Assembly: GCA_018658955.1 (NCBI GenBank)
Contig: JABIPM010000053.1
Location: 1 to 7,710, forward strand
Length of the DNA stretch: 7,710 bases
Source of the DNA: Candidatus Woesearchaeota archaeon
GTDB lineage: Archaea; Nanobdellota; Nanobdellia; SCGC-AAA011-G17; UBA489
Direction of reading: 5' to 3'
The notes beneath the pieces were generated by a model. That model saw nothing but the letters and a program-made list of their open reading frames with translations, had not been told where the DNA came from and did not search any database. The translations under genes were made by a program, and so were the position numbers. This document shows positions 1 to 5,433 of this stretch, one piece after another (the first letter of the stretch is position 1; the number at the start of each line of letters is the position of its first letter).

Positions 1-2
1 AA

Positions 3-497
3 GAAGCAATTCTAACTATTACTTTATTGTTAACTGCTGCTTTTGTTTTTAGTGGGTTTGATTCTGATTTGACTGGAATGCAAGGGTTGAGTGCTCAAAA
101 TAAACATAATAATCTAAAAAAAGAAAAATTATGTGAATGTCCTGTTGCAAAATCGTCGCCTTTCTTTCTTGCTAGTGATTGTGAACCTGATGCGTGCGGA
201 GGACATTGTACAAGTCTAGAGGGTTCAGGCGATAAATCTGAACTAATAGCCCATAAATGTGTAAAAGAAAGTAGAAGAAATCCAAGAGAAAGTTGTAGTT
301 GTTCTGAAGGGATAGTGAATATTCCTCCGGCAGATATTGATGGCGGAGGCACAAGAGAAACAATTGTCGGGTGTGAAACTGATGAGGCGTTATTTTGTAA
401 AAATAGCAGATGTAAGATTACAACTATTGTTAAGGATAATGAAGGATATGTAATTTCAACAAGATCAAGTTTTAGTGGTAAGTGTGTTGGTACTTAA
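3..497 (+). CDS. Cysteine-rich, membrane-anchored extracytoplasmic protein (5' end outside window)
   Basis: The reading frame is open from the left edge, so the true start lies upstream; 164 residues are visible. Numbering from the first full codon, residues 3-18 form the remainder of a hydrophobic segment. A short acidic linker and the motif LTGMQ (residues 23-27) follow, then a hydrophilic region with 12 cysteines. The cysteines fall into two similar modules: C44, C46, C60, C65, C69, C86 and C98, C100, C124, C132, C137, C161. The predicted topology is an N-terminal anchor with the cysteine region outside the cell. I recognise no named family. The next gene begins 2 bases after this stop, has the same architecture and is probably co-transcribed. 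A TTG at 27 could formally start the frame but would cut the membrane segment in half, so I reject it. Disulfide-stabilised surface protein or metal binder are both possible. Confidence 0.8.
   Translation, partial: EAILTITLLLTAAFVFSGFDSDLTGMQGLSAQNKHNNLKKEKLCECPVAKSSPFFLASDCEPDACGGHCTSLEGSGDKSELIAHKCVKESRRNPRESCSCSEGIVNIPPADIDGGGTRETIVGCETDEALFCKNSRCKITTIVKDNEGYVISTRSSFSGKCVGT
132..485 (+). repeat. Two six-cysteine modules in the first surface protein
   Basis: Module 1 spans 132-260 and module 2 spans 294-485. Spacing in module 1 is C-x1-C-P, x13, C-x4-C-x3-C-x16-C. In module 2 it is C-x1-C, x23, C-x7-C-x4-C-x23-C. The order (paired cysteines, loop, cysteine, close pair, long loop, final cysteine) matches the modules of the next gene. 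This is a protein-level repeat with little DNA identity, so the copies are old or diverging fast. Confidence 0.6.
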
Positions 498-499
498 AA

Positions 500-1405
500 A
501 TGAAGAGAATTATGAAAAAGAAAAAAATTGATTATAGGGTTATAGTATTAACTTTGTTAATTTTTACAGTAGTTTATTTATCATTTAATAATCTTGAAGA
601 AGAAAAATTAACTGGAGAAGCTTCTCTTTCATCTAAGGGTTCATGTGCTTGTCCATTTAACGATATTATAGAAAATAACTGCCCTGCTGGAAGAGTAAGT
701 GCAAATTCATGTAGTAGGGAGAGATGCGTTGGAATTTGGAACAACAAGGTTTATCTATCTTCATGTTTATTTGGTGGAACAAAAAGGGAACATAAGTCCA
801 AGGAGTGTGCCGTTGAATGTCCTAGTGCGCCAGCAGATTATGTTAAATTAAATGATTGTGGAAATAAAATTTTTGATGGATATGTAGATACAAAAACTTG
901 TGAGAGCGATGTTTGTCTTTATGAAAAATCTGACTCTGAAGGGGGTCCAAGTGAATATAAACAATATAAATGTACGGGTGACGGTGGCTGGGTGGATAAT
1001 GTTCAAGAGAGTTCTAATTCAAATACGATAACTGGAATGCAAATTGAAAAAGGCGATGGTGAAGATGAAAAAGTATGTTCTTGTAGCTGTCCAGCAGGAT
1101 TTGAAATTGTAATAGATAATTGTGAGGGTTCTTCGACTTGTGATAATACCTGTACTTGTAAAAAAGAAGAAGGAGAAGGTGAAGAAAAAAAGATTACTGT
1201 TAAATTAAGAAGCTGTCGTTTTTCAACTCCTTTTGATCCTTCGACATGCAAACCTTGTCCGGTTCCTAAAGATGGATGGGCGACTATTGCGGAGTGTCCT
1301 TCTGGAAGTGGAATATCTTCTTGCGGTTATTGTATGCATGTTAAAGTAAATACTATTAAGAAGACTAAGATGAAAATAGAATCTTTCAGTTGTTATAAAT
1401 TATAA
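500..1405 (+). CDS. Membrane-anchored protein with four cysteine-rich modules
   Basis: With the ATG at 500 the protein has 301 residues: a lysine-rich start (residues 2-9), a hydrophobic segment (about 14-29), an acidic linker, LTGEA (37-41) and a long secreted region. The cysteines form four modules: C49-C89, C103-C158, C193-C239 and C250-C298. Before the third module lies a second TG motif, ITGMQ (177-181), without a membrane segment, so the second half looks like a fused copy of a protein such as its upstream neighbour. A charged, low-complexity stretch (about 221-231) lies inside module 3. I prefer ATG 500, just after the upstream stop, over GTG 482, which overlaps that gene; ATG 512 is also possible and keeps the whole anchor. 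Family unknown. It is probably translated from the same message as the preceding gene. Confidence 0.85.
   Translation: MKRIMKKKKIDYRVIVLTLLIFTVVYLSFNNLEEEKLTGEASLSSKGSCACPFNDIIENNCPAGRVSANSCSRERCVGIWNNKVYLSSCLFGGTKREHKSKECAVECPSAPADYVKLNDCGNKIFDGYVDTKTCESDVCLYEKSDSEGGPSEYKQYKCTGDGGWVDNVQESSNSNTITGMQIEKGDGEDEKVCSCSCPAGFEIVIDNCEGSSTCDNTCTCKKEEGEGEEKKITVKLRSCRFSTPFDPSTCKPCPVPKDGWATIAECPSGSGISSCGYCMHVKVNTIKKTKMKIESFSCYKL
644..1393 (+). repeat. Four tandem six-cysteine modules
   Basis: Modules lie at 644-766, 806-973, 1076-1216 and 1247-1393. Spacings are: C-x1-C-P, x9 loop, C-x9-C-x4-C-x12-C; C-x3-C-P, x12 loop, C-x13-C-x4-C-x18-C; C-x1-C-P, x10 loop, C-x5-C-x3-C then a last cysteine about 20 residues on; and C-x2-C-P, x12 loop, C-x8-C-x2-C-x19-C. 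All four keep Cys-Pro at the second cysteine. Module 3 carries two extra cysteines (C193 and C220). Confidence 0.7.
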
Positions 1406-1418
1406 TATTTTTAGTTAG

Positions 1419-1428
1419 TTTTTTAAGT
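1419..1428 (+). promoter_or_regulatory. TATA-like box for the VIT-family transporter gene
   Basis: A TTTTTTAAGT stretch is centred about 26 bases before the ATG at 1449. This is the spacing expected if transcription starts at the ATG itself (leaderless message). The match to an archaeal TATA box is weaker than at 2653 or 5404. Confidence 0.4.
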
Positions 1429-1448
1429 AAATACTTATTCTTTTATTT

Positions 1449-2207
1449 ATGGTAAGAGGTATGGATTTTTTTAGAATTCCGTGGCACGGAGAAAAAGAAC
1501 ATGTTAAACATGAAAGGTTGCACGCGCCAGTTGGAAAATTTCTAAGGCATGCAATATTTGGAATGAATGATGGATTAGTTAGTACTCTTGCATTGATGGC
1601 TGGTTTGGCAGGGGCTGCAATGGGAAAAGAAGTTATTGTGATTGCAGGTTTAGCAGAGATGATGGCAGGTGCAATTTCAATGTCCCTTGGAACTTATATT
1701 AGTACAAAAAGTCAATTAGAATTCTATGGAGAGGAAATTGAAAAGGAAAAAAAAGATTTAGATAATTCTCCTCAAATGGAAAAAGAACATGTTAGAGAAA
1801 TTTATAGACGTAAAGGTTTTGTGGGAAAAGAATTAGATAGAGTAGTTGAAAGATTAACATCAAATAAAAAAAGATGGTTAAATATTTTAGTTAATGAAGA
1901 GCTAGGACTAAATAATTCTAAAATGGAAAGTGCGTGGATTTCTGGAGTAGTAATGTTTTTTGCATTTATCATCGGGGCATTTATTCCACTGTCTTCATTT
2001 GTATTTGTGCCTATGAGTTTTGCATTAAAAGCTGCAATAACTTCTTCATTGTTGTTGTTGTTTTTTGTAGGGGCAGGGAAAACCCATTTTACTGGAAGGA
2101 GTTGGATTAAAAGTGGATTTGAAATGGTATTTGTAGGAATCTTGGCAACAGGAGTTGCATATTATCTGGGGGATTTTGTGAGTGGATATGTCGCATATTT
2201 AATTTAA
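1449..2207 (+). CDS. VIT1/CCC1-family iron/manganese transporter
   Basis: The 252-residue protein matches the VIT1/CCC1 family, membrane carriers that move Fe2+ or Mn2+ out of the cytosol. The family hallmark GMNDGLVSTLALMAG (38-52) opens the first membrane helix, with D41 at the position of the conserved transport aspartate. Helix 2 (about 60-83) contains AGAISMSLG, with M78 in a typical metal-path position. A charged cytoplasmic region (about 87-155), rich in glutamate as in the family's metal-binding domain, precedes three more helices (about 162-182, 186-208, 223-250). Length and layout are normal and complete. ATG 1449 is favoured over ATG 1461 because of the TATA-like spacing. It sits between cysteine-rich anchored protein genes, and the next gene starts 1 base after its stop, suggesting co-transcription with that gene. 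Choice between Fe and Mn cannot be read from sequence. Confidence 0.9.
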   Translation: MVRGMDFFRIPWHGEKEHVKHERLHAPVGKFLRHAIFGMNDGLVSTLALMAGLAGAAMGKEVIVIAGLAEMMAGAISMSLGTYISTKSQLEFYGEEIEKEKKDLDNSPQMEKEHVREIYRRKGFVGKELDRVVERLTSNKKRWLNILVNEELGLNNSKMESAWISGVVMFFAFIIGAFIPLSSFVFVPMSFALKAAITSSLLLLFFVGAGKTHFTGRSWIKSGFEMVFVGILATGVAYYLGDFVSGYVAYLI

Positions 2208-2208
2208 A

Positions 2209-2640
2209 ATGGTAAACAGAAAAAACTCAAGCATTATCGTTTCATTACTAGTTTTTTCTATAATGTTTCAAACTTATTTGCATGAAGGAACTCTTACTGG
2301 AAATCAAATGAGGGTAGGTGTTCCCGAAATTAAACAACCTGAAAAAATGGTTCTTAGAGATGGAGAGTTGGTAAAAGAAAAAACTCAAGGTCAAAATTTA
2401 TTTGCAAATCCAAATTCTATGTGGTACCATACTGAATGCAATATTAATGCTAATGGTGCAGGTTATTGTGAAGTGGTAGGTAATGGAATTTTGGGACCCC
2501 ATGAAAACTCTTGTGGTATTGCTACTAGTCTTGAAGATTGTAATCGATTAGAGTGTGTTGGAAATAGCTGCAGTAATGTTTATGCAGTTAATTTTCAAGA
2601 AAGAAATCTATGTATGCCTGAGGGAAGTTTATGTGGTTAG
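2209..2640 (+). CDS. Small membrane-anchored cysteine-rich protein
   Basis: The protein has 143 residues: a short basic start, a hydrophobic segment (about 9-24), linker HEGT, motif LTGNQ (29-33), a polar spacer, and a C-terminal region with eight cysteines (C77, C87, C102, C111, C116, C121, C135, C142). The stretch C102-x8-C111-x4-C116-x18-C135 matches the core of the modules in the 500-1405 protein. CNRLECVG here resembles CSRERCVG there, which supports common descent. The ATG follows the transporter stop after one base and has no TATA box at the usual distance, so it probably depends on the transporter's message. Predicted to face outside the cell. Family unknown; a partner of the transporter is possible but rests only on adjacency. 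Confidence 0.8.
   Translation: MVNRKNSSIIVSLLVFSIMFQTYLHEGTLTGNQMRVGVPEIKQPEKMVLRDGELVKEKTQGQNLFANPNSMWYHTECNINANGAGYCEVVGNGILGPHENSCGIATSLEDCNRLECVGNSCSNVYAVNFQERNLCMPEGSLCG
2467..2613 (+). repeat. Single degenerate copy of the cysteine module
   Basis: It spans C87 to C135 of the 2209-2640 protein and keeps the C-x8-C-x4-C-x18-C core. The front CxCP pair is missing and one extra cysteine (C121) is present. The shared CxRxxCVG stretch with the 500-1405 protein is the best single link between them. Confidence 0.45.
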
Positions 2641-2652
2641 AGTTTCAAAACA

Positions 2653-2660
2653 TTTATATA
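2653..2660 (+). promoter_or_regulatory. TATA box upstream of the 2700 gene
   Basis: TTTATATA lies in the gap between two genes, about 43 bases before the ATG at 2700. A start site about 25 bases downstream would leave a leader of roughly 15-20 bases that contains the Shine-Dalgarno site at 2689, so this gene appears to make a message with a leader, unlike most genes here. Confidence 0.6.
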
Positions 2661-2688
2661 GTATTTAAATTAAAGTTATATTAATTAA

Positions 2689-2693
2689 GAGGT
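2689..2693 (+). promoter_or_regulatory. Shine-Dalgarno site GAGGT
   Basis: GAGGT lies 6 bases before the ATG at 2700 and supports that start. It is one of only two clear ribosome-binding sites in the window. Confidence 0.65.
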
Positions 2694-2699
2694 ATTAAA

Positions 2700-3167
2700 A
2701 TGCATAATAAAAAACACGTTACATTTCTAATAACATTACTTGCATTTGCTGTAATGTACACAACTTTCTTATCTGAAAGTGGAATTACTGGTGAAGCCCT
2801 TTGGGATGATAGAAGTATGGCTGAAGTGAATCAAAGAGATCATTTTGATTTAAGTGATTATCAAGATAGTTTAAGCGCAGAGATTTATTCTGCCGGAGAT
2901 GTTTATGAATTTTTTGAAGCTCCTTTTGAAAATTTAGATATTACTGATCTTTGGTCTGTAAGAAGGGCAAATGAAAGATGTAGGGTAGCTAATGAAGAAG
3001 GAAGAAGAAGTATTTATGTAGATTCTGAAGAAGATTTTGATAATTATGTTCTGAATGGCCTTTTCAAAAACAATGAAGAATACTTTAACGGTAAGAGAAG
3101 TGTAATCGAGAATCTAGATTTTAAAACTAAGGCTTACTGTTTTGAAAATTCAAGACAGTTTAATTAA
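2700..3167 (+). CDS. Small acidic membrane-anchored protein of unknown function
   Basis: The protein has 155 residues. A basic start (HNKKH) is followed by a hydrophobic segment (about 7-24), linker SESG and the motif ITGEA (29-33), the same arrangement as the other anchored proteins here. The exported part is acidic, rich in D, E and aromatic residues, with only two cysteines (C94, C147) that could form one disulfide. It therefore shares the N-terminal signal but not the cysteine modules. I recognise no family. Its own TATA box and GAGGT site indicate independent expression. The start at 2700 is well supported. It could be a small surface protein that is poorly conserved beyond close relatives. 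Confidence 0.8.
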   Translation: MHNKKHVTFLITLLAFAVMYTTFLSESGITGEALWDDRSMAEVNQRDHFDLSDYQDSLSAEIYSAGDVYEFFEAPFENLDITDLWSVRRANERCRVANEEGRRSIYVDSEEDFDNYVLNGLFKNNEEYFNGKRSVIENLDFKTKAYCFENSRQFN

Positions 3168-3177
3168 TTTTTTAAAC
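3168..3177 (+). promoter_or_regulatory. T-rich TATA-like box or terminator before the endonuclease IV-like gene
   Basis: TTTTTTAAAC starts right after the upstream stop and is centred about 25-26 bases before the ATG at 3198, fitting a leaderless promoter. The same T-run, with a second T-rich stretch at 3184-3197, could also end transcription of the preceding gene, since archaeal terminators are T-tracts. The two roles are not exclusive. Confidence 0.4.
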
Positions 3178-3197
3178 TCTGCTTTCTTTTTATTTTT

Positions 3198-4034
3198 ATG
3201 ATTAAACCTACTAGTTTGAGATTTGGTACTGCAGGAATTCCTAAGTGTTGTAATGGAACTACTGGGGATGGTATTGAAGAAGTTAGAAAGTTAGGTTTAG
3301 AATCAATGGAGTTGGAATTTGTTAGAAGTATTAACATATCTGAAAAAAGAGCTCCTGAAATTAAAGAAGCTTCTAAAAAACACGACGTGGTATTAACTTC
3401 TCACGGGCAGTATTTTATTAATCTGAATGCGCAAGAGCCTGAAAAATTAATAGCTAGTTACAAAAGAATAATTGATGCATCTAGAAGGGCATATGAATGC
3501 GGCGCATGGAGTATTTGTTTTCATTTTGCATATTACATGAAACAAGACAAAGATAAAGTTCACAAACTTGTTGTAAAGAGGGCTAAAGAAATTAGAAAAA
3601 AATTAGATGATGAAGGAATAAAAATTTGGTTGAGACCAGAAACAACCGGTAAAGGAACTCAATGGGGAGATTTGATTGAAACTCTTAAAGTTTCTGAAGA
3701 AGTTGAAGGAATCTTACCTTGTGTTGATTTCGCACATTTGCATGCAAGAAGTATTGGAAAATATAATACTTATGATGAATTTAGATGGCAATTAGAACAG
3801 ATTGAGAAATACACTGGAAGGGAAGGATTGAATAACATGCATATTCATCTAGCAGGAATCAATTATGGTGATAAGGGTGAGAGAAATCATCTAAATCTGA
3901 AAGATAGTGACATGAATTATAAGGATTTATTGAAAGTCTGGAAAGAATTTAAAATTAAAGGGGCAGTTACTTGTGAAAGCCCAAATATTGAAAAAGACGC
4001 TTTAATGCTCCAGAAGTATTATGCTAAGGTTTAA
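3198..4034 (+). CDS. nfo: Endonuclease IV-type TIM-barrel protein (AP endonuclease family 2)
   Basis: The 278-residue length is normal for endonuclease IV, which cuts DNA 5' to abasic sites using a trinuclear zinc centre in base excision repair. Metal-ligand positions of the family can be matched: H69 (SHGQYFINL), H109 (CFHF), E148 (RPETTGKG), D177 and H180 (CVDFAHLHA), H215 or H217 (MHIHLAG), H231 (GERNHLNL) and E260 (TCESPN). The E. coli D-R-H motif is replaced by the archaeal-style GERNH, with E228 or D225 near the place of the usual aspartate. The start is set by the ATG 25-26 bases after a TATA-like box; no earlier in-frame ATG adds family sequence. The wider fold also includes sugar isomerases, but the near-complete ligand set favours the nuclease. 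The gene stands alone. Confidence 0.85.
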   Translation: MIKPTSLRFGTAGIPKCCNGTTGDGIEEVRKLGLESMELEFVRSINISEKRAPEIKEASKKHDVVLTSHGQYFINLNAQEPEKLIASYKRIIDASRRAYECGAWSICFHFAYYMKQDKDKVHKLVVKRAKEIRKKLDDEGIKIWLRPETTGKGTQWGDLIETLKVSEEVEGILPCVDFAHLHARSIGKYNTYDEFRWQLEQIEKYTGREGLNNMHIHLAGINYGDKGERNHLNLKDSDMNYKDLLKVWKEFKIKGAVTCESPNIEKDALMLQKYYAKV

Positions 4035-4038
4035 ATAT
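4030..4038 (+). promoter_or_regulatory. TATA box overlapping the upstream stop codon
   Basis: TTTAAATAT is centred about 26 bases before the ATG at 4060 and overlaps the last codons and stop of the endonuclease gene. The spacing predicts a leaderless message for the zinc-ribbon gene. Confidence 0.5.
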
Positions 4039-4059
4039 TCTTTATTCTAGTGATTTATT

Positions 4060-4308
4060 ATGGGAGAAGCTAAAGTATGTGGTGAAAAGGGAAAGAAATG
4101 TCCTAGGTGCGGAAGTACACATACGGAAATGGAAGGCGATGATTTATTTTCTTTTTTAATTTGTTTAGATTGTGGATTTGATGAAAGTCTGGAATTTGAG
4201 TCTGGAGGAGATAATGATAGAAAGAAAGGTGGCGGTGGTGGCGGAAGTCCTTACAAACGTGGCGGATCACTAAGAATACAGAGAATTAATAATACTACTT
4301 CTAATTAA
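4060..4308 (+). CDS. Small zinc-ribbon protein with glycine-rich C-terminal tail
   Basis: The 82-residue protein has a four-cysteine zinc-ribbon pattern: CPRCG (C14, C17) and CLDCG (C35, C38), with a 17-residue loop between the pairs. Such knuckles bind one zinc ion and occur in archaeal transcription factors, ribosomal proteins and many small uncharacterised proteins. After the ribbon come an acidic stretch, a run of six glycines (57-62) and a basic tail (KR, RIQR) that could touch nucleic acid. There is no membrane segment, so it is probably cytosolic. It has its own TATA-like box; the downstream gene also has one, so co-transcription is not needed. The specific role cannot be told. The glycine run looks like a flexible linker without a visible second domain. 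Confidence 0.75.
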   Translation: MGEAKVCGEKGKKCPRCGSTHTEMEGDDLFSFLICLDCGFDESLEFESGGDNDRKKGGGGGGSPYKRGGSLRIQRINNTTSN

Positions 4309-4312
4309 TAAA

Positions 4313-4322
4313 GTTTAAAAAG
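4313..4322 (+). promoter_or_regulatory. TATA-like box for the DJ-1/PfpI gene
   Basis: GTTTAAAAAG is centred about 26 bases before the ATG at 4344, again the leaderless spacing. Confidence 0.45.
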
Positions 4323-4343
4323 AGATTATGATTATCTGCGTTA

Positions 4344-5015
4344 ATGGCAGAAATATTGATGGTAATCGCTCCTGAAGGTTTTAGGGATGAAGAGTATTTT
4401 GAAGTAAAGGAAGAACTTGAAAAGAAAGGCCATAAAGTTATTGTTGGTAGTTTGAAGGATACTGCTGTTAGTTCTGAAGAAGCTAAAGAAGTTGTTGTTG
4501 ATGTTTTAATTGAGGAAGCAGATATGGGGGATTATGATGGTTTAGTGTTTGCTGGCGGTCCAGGAACTCAGGTTTATTTTGAAAATGAAAAAGTTTTAGA
4601 GATGTGCTATCAAACAATTGAACAAGGAAAAATTTTGGGCGCGATTTGTGCCGGTCCAGGAATTTTAGCAAGGGCTGGAGTTTTAGAAGGAAAAAGAGCA
4701 ACTGCATTTCCTACAGAAAAAGTACATTTAGATGCAGGTGGAGCAATAACTTCCGATAGTCATGTTGTGATTGATGGACAGATAATTACTGCAGATGGCC
4801 CAAAGGTTGCTAGAGAATTTGGAGTTAAATTGGGTGAATTGTTAAATTTAGATGATGACGGAGATTATGGTGAAGAAGAAAACGACGACGGTTATTATCC
4901 TATTGCAAAAGAAGAAGTAAAAGAAGTAAATGATGAAGGTTTTCCTGAAAATAAACCTTATTATGAAGAACAGGAAAAGAATTATGAAAAAAGAGTAGAT
5001 GAAGATTCTGAATAG
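4344..5015 (+). CDS. DJ-1/PfpI-family protein with acidic C-terminal extension
   Basis: Residues 1-168 form a DJ-1/PfpI (class I glutamine amidotransferase-like) domain. GFRDEEYFE (12-20) supplies the conserved glutamate (E16 or E17) that in DJ-1 contacts the reactive cysteine. AGGPG (70-74) and the nucleophile elbow AICAGPGIL (100-108) with C102 follow. The residue after the cysteine is alanine, as in DJ-1 (CAGP), rather than the histidine of PfpI-type proteases, so protease activity is doubtful. Family members act as chaperones, deglycase or glyoxalase-like enzymes, or oxidative-stress sensors. Residues 169-223 are an extra, very acidic, tyrosine-containing tail, probably disordered, that the usual 165-190-residue proteins lack. 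No signal peptide is seen, so it is cytosolic. The ATG fits the TATA spacing. Confidence 0.88.
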   Translation: MAEILMVIAPEGFRDEEYFEVKEELEKKGHKVIVGSLKDTAVSSEEAKEVVVDVLIEEADMGDYDGLVFAGGPGTQVYFENEKVLEMCYQTIEQGKILGAICAGPGILARAGVLEGKRATAFPTEKVHLDAGGAITSDSHVVIDGQIITADGPKVAREFGVKLGELLNLDDDGDYGEEENDDGYYPIAKEEVKEVNDEGFPENKPYYEEQEKNYEKRVDEDSE

Positions 5016-5026
5016 TTTTAGATAAG

Positions 5027-5036
5027 TTTATATATT
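5027..5036 (+). promoter_or_regulatory. TATA box for the 5057 gene
   Basis: TTTATATATT is centred about 25-26 bases before the ATG at 5057. This decides the start of that gene: 5057, not the in-frame TTG at 5045, which would lie upstream of the expected transcription start. Confidence 0.65.
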
Positions 5037-5056
5037 AATTTTAGTTGTTATATGTT

Positions 5057-5371
5057 ATGAGAGAAAGAGGTTTCGTCTTAAGTGCAATTTTAATTTTAGC
5101 TGCGGCTATGTTTTCTGGAATGATTACTGAAAGTGAAGGTCCAAGTGGACAACAATTTAGAAGTCATACAAAAAATATTGATGTGGGTGATTTGAAGGCC
5201 CAATATAATACTGCTCTTAATGCAGAAAATGAGTTTATGAATGATGTTTGTGTTAATGCTGGCGGGCTATACGGTGGAAAAGATCTGCAAGTTTGTAAAT
5301 GTGGCAGAAAAACAATGGATTGGAAAACCCATAAATGTGTAGATGGAAAATTACAACCAAATTCTCATTAA
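5057..5371 (+). CDS. Small membrane-anchored protein with C-terminal four-cysteine motif
   Basis: The protein has 104 residues. A basic start (RERG) precedes a hydrophobic segment (about 6-23), an acidic linker (ESEG) and PSGQQ (29-33). Its S30-G31-x-Q33 sits at exactly the residue numbers of T30-G31 in the proteins at 2209 and 2700, so I count it as a variant of the shared TG signal. The exported part ends with C65-x14-C80-x1-C82-x11-C94, containing GRKTMDWKTHKC. This looks like a short disulfide-bonded domain and may be a half-size relative of the cysteine modules at 132-1393. Family unknown. Leaderless expression from its own promoter is likely. It is not obviously linked to either flanking enzyme. 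Confidence 0.75.
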   Translation: MRERGFVLSAILILAAAMFSGMITESEGPSGQQFRSHTKNIDVGDLKAQYNTALNAENEFMNDVCVNAGGLYGGKDLQVCKCGRKTMDWKTHKCVDGKLQPNSH

Positions 5372-5403
5372 TTCTTTAATATGGTGACTAATTAAACATA
5401 ATA

Positions 5404-5411
5404 TTTATATA
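5404..5411 (+). promoter_or_regulatory. TATA box for the thioredoxin reductase/dehydrogenase pair
   Basis: TTTATATA is centred about 26 bases before the ATG at 5434. It is one of the clearest promoters here and probably drives both downstream genes. Confidence 0.65.
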
Positions 5412-5433
5412 GCTCTGCCTTTGAATTTAACAT

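Noticed and set aside
69..83. LTGMQ and similar motifs as sortase LPxTG signals
   Set aside because: Sortase signals sit at the C-terminus before a membrane segment and need LP; here the motif follows an N-terminal segment and lacks that context.
95..363. Two overlapping minus-strand open frames
   Set aside because: They lie opposite a frame with clear cysteine modules and a membrane signal, and their translations show no recognisable domain.
482..499. GTG start at 482 for the four-module protein
   Set aside because: It would overlap the upstream gene and add six residues before a good ATG at 500; the membrane segment is complete without them.
500..622. Lipoprotein or class III (pilin-like) signal peptide
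   Set aside because: No cysteine follows the hydrophobic segment at lipobox distance, and no pilin-type cleavage motif precedes it.
1003..1251. Minus-strand open frame of 82 codons
   Set aside because: It lies inside the module-bearing + strand gene; its serine/proline-rich product reflects reverse reading of GAA/GGA codons.
4229..4265. GGC/GGT-rich tract as a possible DNA repeat element
   Set aside because: It is in frame and codes a glycine linker in the zinc-ribbon protein; no copy is seen elsewhere in the window.
4483..4707. Minus-strand open frame rich in L, Q and H
   Set aside because: It is antisense to the DJ-1/PfpI core, including its nucleophile elbow; composition is an artefact.
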